The notes below the pieces were generated by a model that was not told the origin of the DNA, did no database searches, and was given only the letters and a program-made list of their open reading frames with translations. The translations under genes were made by a program, and so were the position numbers. A stretch of 44,791 nt of DNA, from positions 1 to 44,791 of the forward strand of contig QHTB01000168.1 of NCBI GenBank assembly GCA_003220615.1, given 5' to 3'. Below, piece after piece: positions 34,694-43,036 of this stretch (position 1 is the stretch's first letter; every line of letters begins with the position of its first letter). The DNA is from Candidatus Rokuibacteriota bacterium (GTDB lineage: Bacteria; Methylomirabilota; Methylomirabilia; Rokubacteriales; CSP1-6).

Positions 34694-34708
34694 TGGCATC
34701 AGGCTTGC
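34694..34708 (+). promoter_or_regulatory. Sigma-54 promoter of the ANTAR regulator gene
   Basis: TGGCATCAGGCTTGC matches the -24/-12 consensus at TGGCA and TTGC with exact GG/GC spacing (34695-34696, 34707-34708). The predicted start near 34720 is only about three bases before the GTG at 34723, implying a nearly leaderless message; this lowers confidence. Confidence 0.45.
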
Positions 34709-34722
34709 CCGGAATCGGCGGT

Positions 34723-35304
34723 GTGAGCAAGGCTCCACGCTGGCGGGTCGCCATCATCGACGATCACGAGCGCTCGCGCGCGGCGCTGCGCGCTGCCATC
34801 TGGGCGGCGGGCGGGGAAGTCGCCGGCGAGGCGACGCGGCGTAGCGACGCGAAGACGCTCATCGACCGGACGAACGCCGACGTCGCCATCTTCGCGATCG
34901 GGCTGCCCGACGGCGATGGCATCGACGCGGCGGCCGACGTCATCGGTGGCGGTTGCCCGGTGGTGCTCTTCACCAGCCGAACCGACACGACGTTCGTGGA
35001 GCGCGCCCGGACGGCGGGCGTGATGGCGTACCTGCTCAAGCCGCTTCGTCCCGCCGAGCTGGCGCCCGCGCTCGATCTGGCCGTGGCGCGGTTCGGAGAG
35101 GCACAGACCCTTCGCCTGCGGCTCGATGAGAGGAAGGTGATCGAGCGGGCCAAGGGCGCGCTGATGCGGCGCTACAACCTCAGTGAGGAGGCGGCGTTCC
35201 AGCGGCTCCGCCGGGCCGCGATGGACAGTCGCCGCTCCATGGCCGACATCTCCCGGGCGCTGCTCGTGTCGGAGTCGGTCGCCGGCGATGTGCCTGCCGA
35301 ATAG
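34723..35304 (+). CDS. Pseudo-receiver ANTAR antitermination regulator
   Basis: A 193-residue AmiR/NasT-type RNA-binding regulator. The receiver keeps the acidic pair in VAIIDDHER, FTSR and the Lys in YLLKPLRP, but the phospho-acceptor is Ala58 in IFAIGLPDGDG, so it cannot be phosphorylated normally. The ANTAR domain is KVIERAKGALMRRYNLSEEAAFQRLRRAAMDSRRSMADISRAL. Such proteins bind paired hexaloop RNA hairpins and prevent terminator formation; a matching pair lies in the urtA leader. GTG 34723 is the first start fitting the family. Control is probably by a partner protein, as with AmiR and AmiC. Confidence 0.9.
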   Translation: MSKAPRWRVAIIDDHERSRAALRAAIWAAGGEVAGEATRRSDAKTLIDRTNADVAIFAIGLPDGDGIDAAADVIGGGCPVVLFTSRTDTTFVERARTAGVMAYLLKPLRPAELAPALDLAVARFGEAQTLRLRLDERKVIERAKGALMRRYNLSEEAAFQRLRRAAMDSRRSMADISRALLVSESVAGDVPAE

Positions 35305-35357
35305 GCAGTCGTCCAAGCGTCCTCTTCGTAATGCCCTGAATTTCCTAGGATCAGCCT

Positions 35358-35373
35358 CGGTACGTCGCTTGCA
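35358..35373 (+). promoter_or_regulatory. Sigma-54 promoter of the urt operon
   Basis: CGGTACGTCGCTTGCA matches TGGCACG-N4-TTGCA with GG at 35359-35360 and GC at 35371-35372, exact spacing. The predicted transcription start is near 35384, which gives a 140-base leader beginning just before the first ANTAR hairpin. Confidence 0.65.
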
Positions 35374-35383
35374 CCCCGGCCAG

Positions 35384-35523
35384 GAGCCGAACGGACAACG
35401 TCGTCCGTAGTGAGCGCGGCAACGGAGCCTGCGCGGGAACGAGCCGGACCGCAACCTCCGTCCGACCGTCGGCGAACGGAGGCCCGCAACGCCGCTCCGA
35501 CGGCACAGAGGAAAGGAGACGTC
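35384..35523 (+). promoter_or_regulatory. ANTAR-responsive leader RNA of urtA
   Basis: Hairpin 1 is ACGGAC - loop AACGTC - GTCCGT (35391-35408). Hairpin 2 is GCGCGGC - loop AACGGA - GCC, T bulge, GCGC (35414-35434). Both loops are six bases with A at position 1 and G at position 4, the ANTAR target rule, and they are five bases apart. A third stem (CCTCCGT 35455-35461 with ACGGAGG 35476-35482) follows. A long-range alternative, 35423-35427 with 35495-35499 plus 35433-35437 with 35483-35487, would compete with hairpin 2. No T-run is present, so the block may be Rho-type or translational. The urtA ribosome site AAAGGAG ends the leader. Confidence 0.65.
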
Positions 35524-36819
35524 ATGGCAGTAACGCGTCGCGAGTTCCTGAAGGGTTCCGTCGTAGCCGGCGCCGGCCTCGCCGCCGGCGTCGGGATGCC
35601 AAGCATCATCACCGCTCAGGGCAAGGAGCCAGTCAAGATCGGCGTCCTCCACTCGCTCTCCGGCACGATGGCGATCAGCGAAGTCTCGCTGCGCGACGTC
35701 GTGCTGATGGCGGTCGACGAGATCAACGCCAAGGGCGGCGTGATGGGCCGCAAGATCCAGCCGGTCGTCGTCGACCCCGCCTCCAACTGGGACCTGTTCG
35801 CGGAAAAGGCCAAGCAGCTCCTCCTCCAGGACAAGGTCGCGGTCGTCTTCGGCTGCTGGACCTCGGTCAGCCGCAAATCGGTGCTGCCGGTCTTCGAGAA
35901 CAACAACGGCCTGCTCTTCTACCCCGTGCAGTACGAAGGCGAGGAGTGCAGCAAGAACGTCTTCTACACCGGCGCGTGCCCGAACCAGCAGCTCATCCCC
36001 GGCGCCGAGTACCTGATGTCGAAGGAGGGTGGCGGCTACAAGAAGTTCTACCTGCTCGGCACGGACTACGTGTTCCCGCGCACGGCGAACAAGATCCTCC
36101 GCGCGTTCCTGGTCGCCAAGGGCGTGCCGGCCGCGAACATCGAGGAGGAGTACACGCCGTTCAGCCACCAGGACTACCAGACGATCGTCGGCAAGATCAA
36201 ACGCTTCGCGTCCGGCGGCGGCGGATGCGTGCTCTCGACGATCAACGGTGACAGCAACGTGCCCTTCTACAAGGAGTTCGCGAACCAGGGCCTGCGCTCG
36301 GAAAACGCGCCGATCATGGCGTACAGCGTGGCCGAGGACGAGCTGCGCGGCATGGACACCTCGGCGCTCGTCGGCCACCTCGCGGCGTGGAACTACTTCC
36401 AGTCCGTAGACACGCCCGCGAACACGAAGTTCGTGAAGGCGTTCAAGGAATACGCGAAGAAGAACAACCTCCCCGGCGGCGAGAGCCGCGTGACCGACGA
36501 CCCGATGGAGGCCGCCTACTTCGGCGTCCACATCTGGCGGCAGGCGGTGGAGAAGGCCAAGAGCTTCGAGGTGGACAAGGTCCGGGCAGCCGTCTACGGT
36601 CAGACGTTCGCGGCGCCGGTCGGGCCGATCAAGATGCACGAGTACAACCAGCACACGTACCGCCCCGTGCTCATCGGCGAGATCCTCAAGAACGGCCAGT
36701 TCAAGATCATCTCGCGCACGAAGAGCAACGTCGAGCCGGAGCCGTGGAGCAAGTACACGAGCCCGGACAAGGGCTGCGACTGGATCAAGCACCAGGGGAC
36801 GTACCAGAAGAAGGCCTGA
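35524..36819 (+). CDS. urtA: Urea ABC transporter substrate-binding protein
   Basis: A 431-residue periplasmic binding protein (type I, branched-chain/amide family) with a Tat signal TRREFLKGSVVAGAGLAAG. PVKIGVLHSLSGTMAISE, GCWTSVSRKSVLPVFE and LLFYPVQYEGEECSKNVFY are typical of UrtA; FmdD-like short-amide binding is the main alternative. ATG 35524 follows AAAGGAG. It is the first gene of urtABCDE; the next gene starts at the last base of its stop (TGATG). The same family includes AmiC, the amide sensor that controls AmiR, so a link to the pseudo-receiver regulator upstream is conceivable. Confidence 0.92.
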   Translation: MAVTRREFLKGSVVAGAGLAAGVGMPSIITAQGKEPVKIGVLHSLSGTMAISEVSLRDVVLMAVDEINAKGGVMGRKIQPVVVDPASNWDLFAEKAKQLLLQDKVAVVFGCWTSVSRKSVLPVFENNNGLLFYPVQYEGEECSKNVFYTGACPNQQLIPGAEYLMSKEGGGYKKFYLLGTDYVFPRTANKILRAFLVAKGVPAANIEEEYTPFSHQDYQTIVGKIKRFASGGGGCVLSTINGDSNVPFYKEFANQGLRSENAPIMAYSVAEDELRGMDTSALVGHLAAWNYFQSVDTPANTKFVKAFKEYAKKNNLPGGESRVTDDPMEAAYFGVHIWRQAVEKAKSFEVDKVRAAVYGQTFAAPVGPIKMHEYNQHTYRPVLIGEILKNGQFKIISRTKSNVEPEPWSKYTSPDKGCDWIKHQGTYQKKA

Positions 36820-38465
36820 TGAGGCTGCTCTTCCTGCTGTTGTTGGTGGCGTGGCTCGCCGCACCCGCGGCGAGCCACGCGCAGTCTCCGGAGACGCTGA
36901 AGGCCCTGGCCGATCTCGTGGTCGACGACGGCGACAAGCGCGAGGCGGCCGTGACCGTGCTCGGCACCACCCGCGATCCCAAGTGGCTCGAGTTTCTCGG
37001 CGCGCTCCGCGACGGCAACGTCTACGCGCGCGGACAGGGCGAGGCCGCGGAGGTCGTCATCGGCGGCGCGAAGTCCACGAAGGGCGACCAGGACGTGATC
37101 GACATCGTCACCGCGTACGGTCGCCGGCCGCTCGGCACCGTGCCGGTGGCGGGCCTGACCGAGATCGCGGCCGACCGACGGCTGCGCATCGCCATCAAGC
37201 CGTTCCTCGACGCCGACGAGACGCGCGGCCAGCTCGCGAGCCTCGATCCGGAGACGCGGCGCGGCGCCGCCATGAAGCTCGGGCACCAGGCGGAGGCGAG
37301 CGCGGCCTCGGTGGTCGAAGCCGCGATCGCGAAGGAGACGGTGCCGCACGTCCGCCACGCCCTCGAGGAAGCGCTCGCGCTGATCCGGCTCGCGCAGAGC
37401 GACGCGGCGGTCCGCGTTCTCGCCGCGCAGAGCCTCGGCAACCTGCACTCGTTCGACGCGGCCCCGGCCCTGCAGAAGCTCGCGTCGGACTCGGCGGCGT
37501 CACGGGCCGAGCGCGACGCCGCCGCGCTCGCGATCCGCCAGATCGAGCGCTGGAGCCTGCTGGTCCGCACGGTCGAGACCCTCTTCCAGGGCGCGTCGCT
37601 GGCGTCGATCCTCCTGCTGATGTCCGTCGGACTCGCGATCGTGTTCGGGCTCATGGGCGTGATCAACATGGCCCACGGCGAGCTGATGGCGCTCGGCGCC
37701 TACTCGACGTTCGTCGTGCAGAACCTGTTCCGCGCCCGCTGGCCCGAATGGTTCGACGCGTACTTCGTGGTGGCGCTGCCCGTTTCGTTCGCGGTCGCCG
37801 CGGCCGTGGGGGTGGTCCTCGAGCGAGGGGTGATCCGCCGCCTCTACGGCCGTCCGCTCGAAACGCTGTTGCTCACCTGGGGCGCCTCGCTGATCATCCA
37901 GCAGGGCCTGCGGCTCTGGTTCGGGGCGGCCAACGTCGATGTGTCGTCACCGCGCTGGCTCTCCGGCGGCTTCGCGTTGATGACCGGGCTCACGCTGCCG
38001 TTCAACCGGCTCTTCATCATCGGCCTGGCCGCGGTCAGCGTCGCCGGCATGTACTGGCTGCTCTTCCGCACCGACCGAGGGCTCACCATCCGGGCGGTGA
38101 CGCAGAATCGCGCGATGAGCGCGTGCCTCGGCGTGCGCGCGGGGGCAGTGGACGCCGTGACGTTCGGCCTCGGCGCCGGGCTCGCCGGCCTCGCGGGCTG
38201 CGCGCTGACCCAGATCGGCAACGTGGGGCCGTCACTCGGGCAGAACTACATCGTCGACTCGTTCATGGTGGTCGTGACCGGCGGGGTGGGTAAGCTCGCG
38301 GGGACGGTGCTCGCCGCCGCCGGGATCGGTGAGCTCAACAAGGTGATCGAGCCCGCGCTGGGCGCGGTGTTCGCGAAGGTGGCCATCCTGATCGCGGTCA
38401 TCCTCTTCCTGCAGCGGCGGCCGGCGGGCCTGTTCGCTACGCGAGGCCGCGGTGCGGAAGCGTGA
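36819..38465 (+). CDS. urtB: Urea ABC transporter permease UrtB
   Basis: A 548-residue protein. A signal peptide is followed by a periplasmic alpha-helical domain of about 220 residues with HEAT-like repeats (TRRGAAMKLG, VRVLAAQSLGNL). The LivH-type permease comes next: GASLASILLLMSVGLAIVFGLMGVINMAHGELMALGAYSTF. This long N-terminal extension is the hallmark of UrtB compared with LivH. The ATG overlaps the urtA stop by one base, and the 3' end overlaps urtC by 14 bases. Confidence 0.92.
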   Translation: MRLLFLLLLVAWLAAPAASHAQSPETLKALADLVVDDGDKREAAVTVLGTTRDPKWLEFLGALRDGNVYARGQGEAAEVVIGGAKSTKGDQDVIDIVTAYGRRPLGTVPVAGLTEIAADRRLRIAIKPFLDADETRGQLASLDPETRRGAAMKLGHQAEASAASVVEAAIAKETVPHVRHALEEALALIRLAQSDAAVRVLAAQSLGNLHSFDAAPALQKLASDSAASRAERDAAALAIRQIERWSLLVRTVETLFQGASLASILLLMSVGLAIVFGLMGVINMAHGELMALGAYSTFVVQNLFRARWPEWFDAYFVVALPVSFAVAAAVGVVLERGVIRRLYGRPLETLLLTWGASLIIQQGLRLWFGAANVDVSSPRWLSGGFALMTGLTLPFNRLFIIGLAAVSVAGMYWLLFRTDRGLTIRAVTQNRAMSACLGVRAGAVDAVTFGLGAGLAGLAGCALTQIGNVGPSLGQNYIVDSFMVVVTGGVGKLAGTVLAAAGIGELNKVIEPALGAVFAKVAILIAVILFLQRRPAGLFATRGRGAEA

Positions 38466-39609
38466 GTCGCTCGCGCTCGCCGTAGTCTCACTGGTGCTGG
38501 TGGCGGTGCTGCCGGCGCTGAACACGCTGCCGCCCTCGTCGGCGTTCCACGTCCCCAACTTCACGCTGAACCTGTTCGGCAAGTTCCTCACCTACGCGAT
38601 CCTCGCGCTCGGCCTCGACCTCCTGTGGGGCTACGCGGGCGTGCTCAGTCTCGGTCACGGCGTGTTCTTCGGGCTCGGCGCCTACGCGATGGGCATGCAC
38701 CTGATGCTCGAGATCGGCACGCAGAGCGTGTACCAGAACGCGCTGCCCGACTTCATGGTGTGGAACCAGGTCAAGACGCTGCCCCTGTTCTGGCGGCCGT
38801 TCCACAGCGCGATCTTCACCATCGTCGCGATCATGGCCGTGCCGGCCCTGGTCGGCCTCGTCTTCGGCTTCCTCGCCTTCCGGAGCCGGATCCGGGGCGT
38901 GTACTTCTCGATCATCACGCAGGCGCTCGCGCTCTCCGCCTGGCTCGTGTTCAACCGCAACGAAATGAACCTCGGCGGCACCAACGGGCTAGCGGATTTC
39001 AAGACCATCTTCGGCTTCCGGCTGAACCAGCCATCGACCCAGCGGGGGCTGTACGTGATCACCGCGCTGACGCTGATCGCCGCCTTCCTGCTCTGCCGGT
39101 GGATCACCCGGACGCGCGCGGGCAAGGTGCTGGTGGCCATCCGCGACAGCGAGACGCGCGTGCTCTTCTCCGGTTACGCGCCCGCGAACTACAAGCTGTT
39201 CGTCTTCGTGGTGTCGGCCGTGCTGGCTGGTGTCTCGGGCGCGCTCTACGCGCCGCAGGTGGGCATCATCACGCCCGCGAAGATGGGCGTGCTGCCCTCG
39301 ATCGAGATGGTGGTGTGGGTGGCCGCGGGGGGGCGAGGCACGCTGATCGGTGCGGTGGTCGGCGCCTTCGGAGTGAACTGGATCCAGAGCTGGCTGACGA
39401 CCAGCTATCCCGACGTCTGGCTCCTCTTCCTCGGCGGCCTCTTCATGAGCGTCGTGCTCTTCTTCCCCGACGGCGTCGTCGGCGCCGCCGCTCGCCTGGT
39501 CGATGCCCTCAAGCGCCTCGTGCCCTCGCGCGCGTCGAAGCCGTCGGTCATGGCGTCCGGATCGGGCCACCCCCGATCCGAACCGACCTCGCCGACCCCG
39601 CTCCAATGA
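38452..39609 (+). CDS. urtC: Urea ABC transporter permease UrtC
   Basis: A 385-residue LivM-type permease with about ten membrane segments: LTYAILALGLDLLWGYAGVLSLGHGVFFGLGAYAMGM, then RGVYFSIITQALALSAWLVFNRNEMNLGGTNGL. The Asn/Gly-rich NLGGTNGLADFKTIFGF stretch fits UrtC. The GTG start at 38452 lies inside urtB, and the stop overlaps urtD by four bases. The last 25 residues are Ser/Pro-rich. Confidence 0.92.
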   Translation: MRKRESLALAVVSLVLVAVLPALNTLPPSSAFHVPNFTLNLFGKFLTYAILALGLDLLWGYAGVLSLGHGVFFGLGAYAMGMHLMLEIGTQSVYQNALPDFMVWNQVKTLPLFWRPFHSAIFTIVAIMAVPALVGLVFGFLAFRSRIRGVYFSIITQALALSAWLVFNRNEMNLGGTNGLADFKTIFGFRLNQPSTQRGLYVITALTLIAAFLLCRWITRTRAGKVLVAIRDSETRVLFSGYAPANYKLFVFVVSAVLAGVSGALYAPQVGIITPAKMGVLPSIEMVVWVAAGGRGTLIGAVVGAFGVNWIQSWLTTSYPDVWLLFLGGLFMSVVLFFPDGVVGAAARLVDALKRLVPSRASKPSVMASGSGHPRSEPTSPTPLQ

Positions 39610-40383
39610 GCACGAGCACCGGCCGCGCGGACACGATCATCTATCTCGACGACGTCACCATCGACTACGACGGCTTCAAGGCGCTCAGCCGGCTCAACTT
39701 CTACATGGACCGCCGCGAGCTACGGGTCGTCATCGGACCCAACGGGGCGGGCAAGACCACGCTGCTCGACGTGATCTCCGGACGCGTCCGGCCCGCGAGC
39801 GGTCGCGTGATCTTCGGCCACCACACGGACCTGACGCAGCTCCGCGAGAACGAGATCGCTGCGCTCGGGGTCGGGCGGAAATTCCAGACGCCGTCCGTGT
39901 TCGTGAACCTCACCGTGCGCGAGAACGTTGAGCTGTCCCTGCGACGCGCCAGCAAGGGCGTCTTCGCGACCCTCTTCGAGCGCGGCGACGTGGACGACGA
40001 CCGGCGCCGCATCGACGGCGCGCTGGAGCAGGTCGGCCTTGCCGCCAAGGGCGGCGTGCTGGCGGGCGCGCTGTCGCACGGCGAGAAGCAGTGGCTGGAG
40101 ATCGGGATGGTGATGGCGCAGGATCCCGAGCTCCTCCTCGTCGACGAGCCGGTGGCGGGCATGACGGACGAAGAGACCGCGCGCACCTCCGAGCTGCTCC
40201 TCGGCATCGCGCGCGACCGCTCCGTCCTGGTCATCGAGCACGACATGGAATTCGTCCGCCAGCTCGGCGCCAAGGTGACGGTGCTCCACCAGGGTACGGT
40301 CTTGTGCGAGGGCCCGGTGGAGCAGGTACAACGTGATCCGCGCGTGCTCGAGGTTTATCTGGGACAGCGCCGGGAGACCACGC

Positions 40384-40397
<14 letters not shown>
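39606..40397 (+). CDS. urtD: Urea ABC transporter ATPase UrtD
   Basis: A 263-residue LivG-type ATPase. Walker A is GPNGAGKTT, the Q-loop lies in GVGRKFQTPSVF, the signature is LSHGEKQWLEIGMV, Walker B is LLLVDEPVAGM, and the H-loop is VIEHDMEFV. The LSHGEKQWLEIGM form of the signature is characteristic of UrtD. ATG 39606 overlaps urtC (ATGA), and urtE begins 14 bases before its stop. Confidence 0.93.
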
Positions 40398-41073
<676 letters not shown>

Positions 41074-41091
41074 GACATGAGGGGAAATCGA

Positions 41092-41120
41092 GGAGCGCCA
41101 CGGGTCTCCCGGGGCGCTCC
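41092..41120 (+). terminator. Hairpin after urtE
   Basis: GGAGCGCC (41092-41099) pairs with GGCGCTCC (41113-41120) around a 13-base loop. Its start (ATCGAGGAGCGCC) resembles the hairpin at 12002. There is no T-run. Confidence 0.45.
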
Positions 41121-41134
41121 AACCGTGCGGGGAT

Positions 41135-41159
41135 CTGGGGGCCATTTCGAGGCCCCCAG
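41135..41159 (+). terminator. Second hairpin between urtE and ureA
   Basis: CTGGGGGCC (41135-41143) pairs perfectly with GGCCCCCAG (41151-41159) around ATTTCGA. It lies 27 bases upstream of ureA, so it could terminate urt transcription or shape the ureA leader. Confidence 0.5.
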
Positions 41160-41186
41160 TTCAACGATCTAGGAACGAGGCCAACG

Positions 41187-41489
41187 ATGCATCTCACACC
41201 CCGAGAGCAGGAGAAGCTCTTGATCTTCACCGCGGCCGAGGTGGCGCGCCGCCGGCGCGCCCGGGGCCTCAAGCTCAACCATCCCGAGGCTGTCGCGCTC
41301 ATCACCGCCGACATCCTCGAGGGTATCCGCGACGGCCGTACGGTCTCTGAGCTGATGGAGGCGGGCCAGGCGATTCTGCGGCGTGACGACGTCATGGAAG
41401 GCGTCCCCGAGATGATCGACGAGGTCCAGGTCGAGGGAACGTTCCCCGACGGCACGAAGCTCGTCACGATCCATCATCCGATCCGCTGA
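41187..41489 (+). CDS. ureA: Urease gamma subunit, without ureB or ureC
   Basis: A full-length 100-residue Ure[81 protein letters not shown]. The length and motifs match functional gamma subunits. Urease needs UreB and UreC, and the genes normally continue in the same direction. Here the next gene, 42 bp away, runs the other way and is unrelated. Either the rest of the cluster is elsewhere or this end of the region is rearranged. Confidence 0.93.
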   Translation: MHLTPREQEKLLIFTAAEVARRRRARGLKLNHPEAVALITADILEGIRDGRTVSELMEAGQAILRRDDVMEGVPEMIDEVQVEGTFPDGTKLVTIHHPIR

Positions 41490-41530
41490 TCCCGGGCGAG
41501 TATGAGCGGCCGCCGACGCCCAGCGGCTCG

Positions 41531-42555
41531 TCACTCGAACGCGAAGATCCGCTTCCAGTCGTTCTTCATGCTGATCACGACCCAGCCCTGCTTCTTCGAC
41601 TGGGCCATCAGCTCGTCGGAGAATGTGCCGATCTTCGACTTCGGCCCATAGGCGTACTCGCGCGCGGCGTCGTCGTGATGCACCAGCATCATCAGCCGCG
41701 CGCCATCGCCCGCCTGCGTGTACTCCAGCATCTGCTTGTCGCCGATCGAGTTTCCGAACGCAGCCACGGGGCGCCGGCCGATGATGAGATGAATGCCCTC
41801 CGGCTTACCCGCCTTGTCGTCGTTCAGCAGGAGCTTGGGCTCCTTGGTGAGCATCGGCCGGCCGGCCTTGTCGTACCCGAACTTGGTGCCGCCCGCCGAG
41901 CCGACCACCTGCTCAGGCGGAATGCCGTACACCTGCTCCGAGTACACGCGCACGAAATCCTGGCCGCCCCCGGTGACGAAATAGATCTTGTAGCCGTTGG
42001 CGCGGAAGAGCCTCATCACCTCGAGCATCGGCTGATAGACCAGCTCGGTATAGGGGCGCTTGAAGCGCGGGTGCTTGGCGGTCCCGAGCCAGTCCTTCAC
42101 CTGGACGCCGAACTGCTCCACCGTCATGCCGGTGAGCGTCGCGGCCAGGATCTCCTCGAGGTCCGGCATCGTGAATTTCGCCATCGCCTCGCGGTTACCG
42201 GAAAGCACGGTCCTGAACGGCTCGACGTCCTTGAGATCCGGCTTCGCCTTCGCCAGCACCGCCACCCGTTCGAGGCAGTAGATCACCTGCGTGTACATGG
42301 GCTGCTCGACCCACGTGGTGCCGTCCTGATCGAACGTGACGGTACGCGCCGCCGGCGCCACGAACTTCGGACTCGCCTGGTCGGTGGTCGCCTTCACGAA
42401 TTCGAGGATGGCCCGCTTGGCGGGGCCGTCGTTCCAGGAGGGAGAGGATCCGTTTGTGCGCTCACACCTGCGTACGCGAGGACCACAACGCAGAGCGCGA
42501 ACGCTACCGCGCGGCTACGTCCCGGACGACACGCAAAACGGACCGGAAGCTTCAT
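41531..42555 (-). CDS. Secreted HAD-family acid phosphatase, frameshifted after signal peptide
   Basis: The mature part (frame ending 41531) is a HAD hydrolase: TVTFDQDGTTWVEQP (DxDGT motif I), YFVTGGGQDFVRVY (motif II region), later FGNSIGDKQMLEY (motif IV). ATG 42555, after AAAGGAG, begins a signal peptide (AVAFALCVVVLAYAGVSAQTDPLP) in another frame. Adding one C to the CTCCC run near 42440 joins the two as DPLPSWNDGPAKRAILEFVKATTD, a typical start for this family. This is probably a homopolymer error, otherwise a broken gene; GTG 42397 could start a cytoplasmic remnant. It lies beside sulfatases, also exported hydrolases. Confidence 0.78.
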
Positions 42556-42581
42556 GCGTCTGGTCTCCTTTATGAGCCGCC

Positions 42582-42956
42582 TCATCGTGTGAATGACTCC
42601 AGCCTTCCGAAGGCCACCGGGAAGGTCTGCCCCGGTGCTGCCTGGAAATACGTCCGCGACCAGCGACAGGCCGGACCGGATGGAATAGTGCCCGTCATCA
42701 ATGCCGCCCGGGACGGCGTGCATCCTGGCTCGACGAGGAACTGAGTCAGCCGGAGTCCTTCGGATGCCAGTTGATCGATGCGCGGCGTCGGTGCCCCACG
42801 CAGCTCGCCGCCGCCGTAAACGCCGATGTCGCCGTAACCGATGTTGTCGGCAAGGATGAAGACGATGTTGGGCTTTTTGTCCTGTGCGGAGGCCGGGGCG
42901 GAAGACAGGCCGACTCCCGCCACGATCATCAGCGCGACGAGGGCAGCCGGTGTCAT
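42582..42956 (-). pseudogene. Truncated sulfatase remnant
   Basis: The first third of an arylsulfatase: a signal peptide (ALVALMIVAGVGLSSAPASAQ), KPNIVFILADNIGYGDIGVYGGG, and the formylglycine motif GCTPSRAALMTG. After MTG the frame shifts: read as written it gives TIPSGPAC..., while one added G restores GHYSIRSGLSLVA. Even so restored, the frame runs straight into the region before the HAD gene with no stop, and about 350 residues of the sulfatase are absent. A deletion has therefore removed the 3' part. A complete sulfatase lies upstream at 43037. Confidence 0.78.
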
Positions 42957-43036
42957 TCTCCTTCGGGGATTGACGCGAAAGCGAGCGCCCCGGGATGGGG
43001 GCGCCCGCTCGGTCATCAATACGCGCCCTCACCCGG

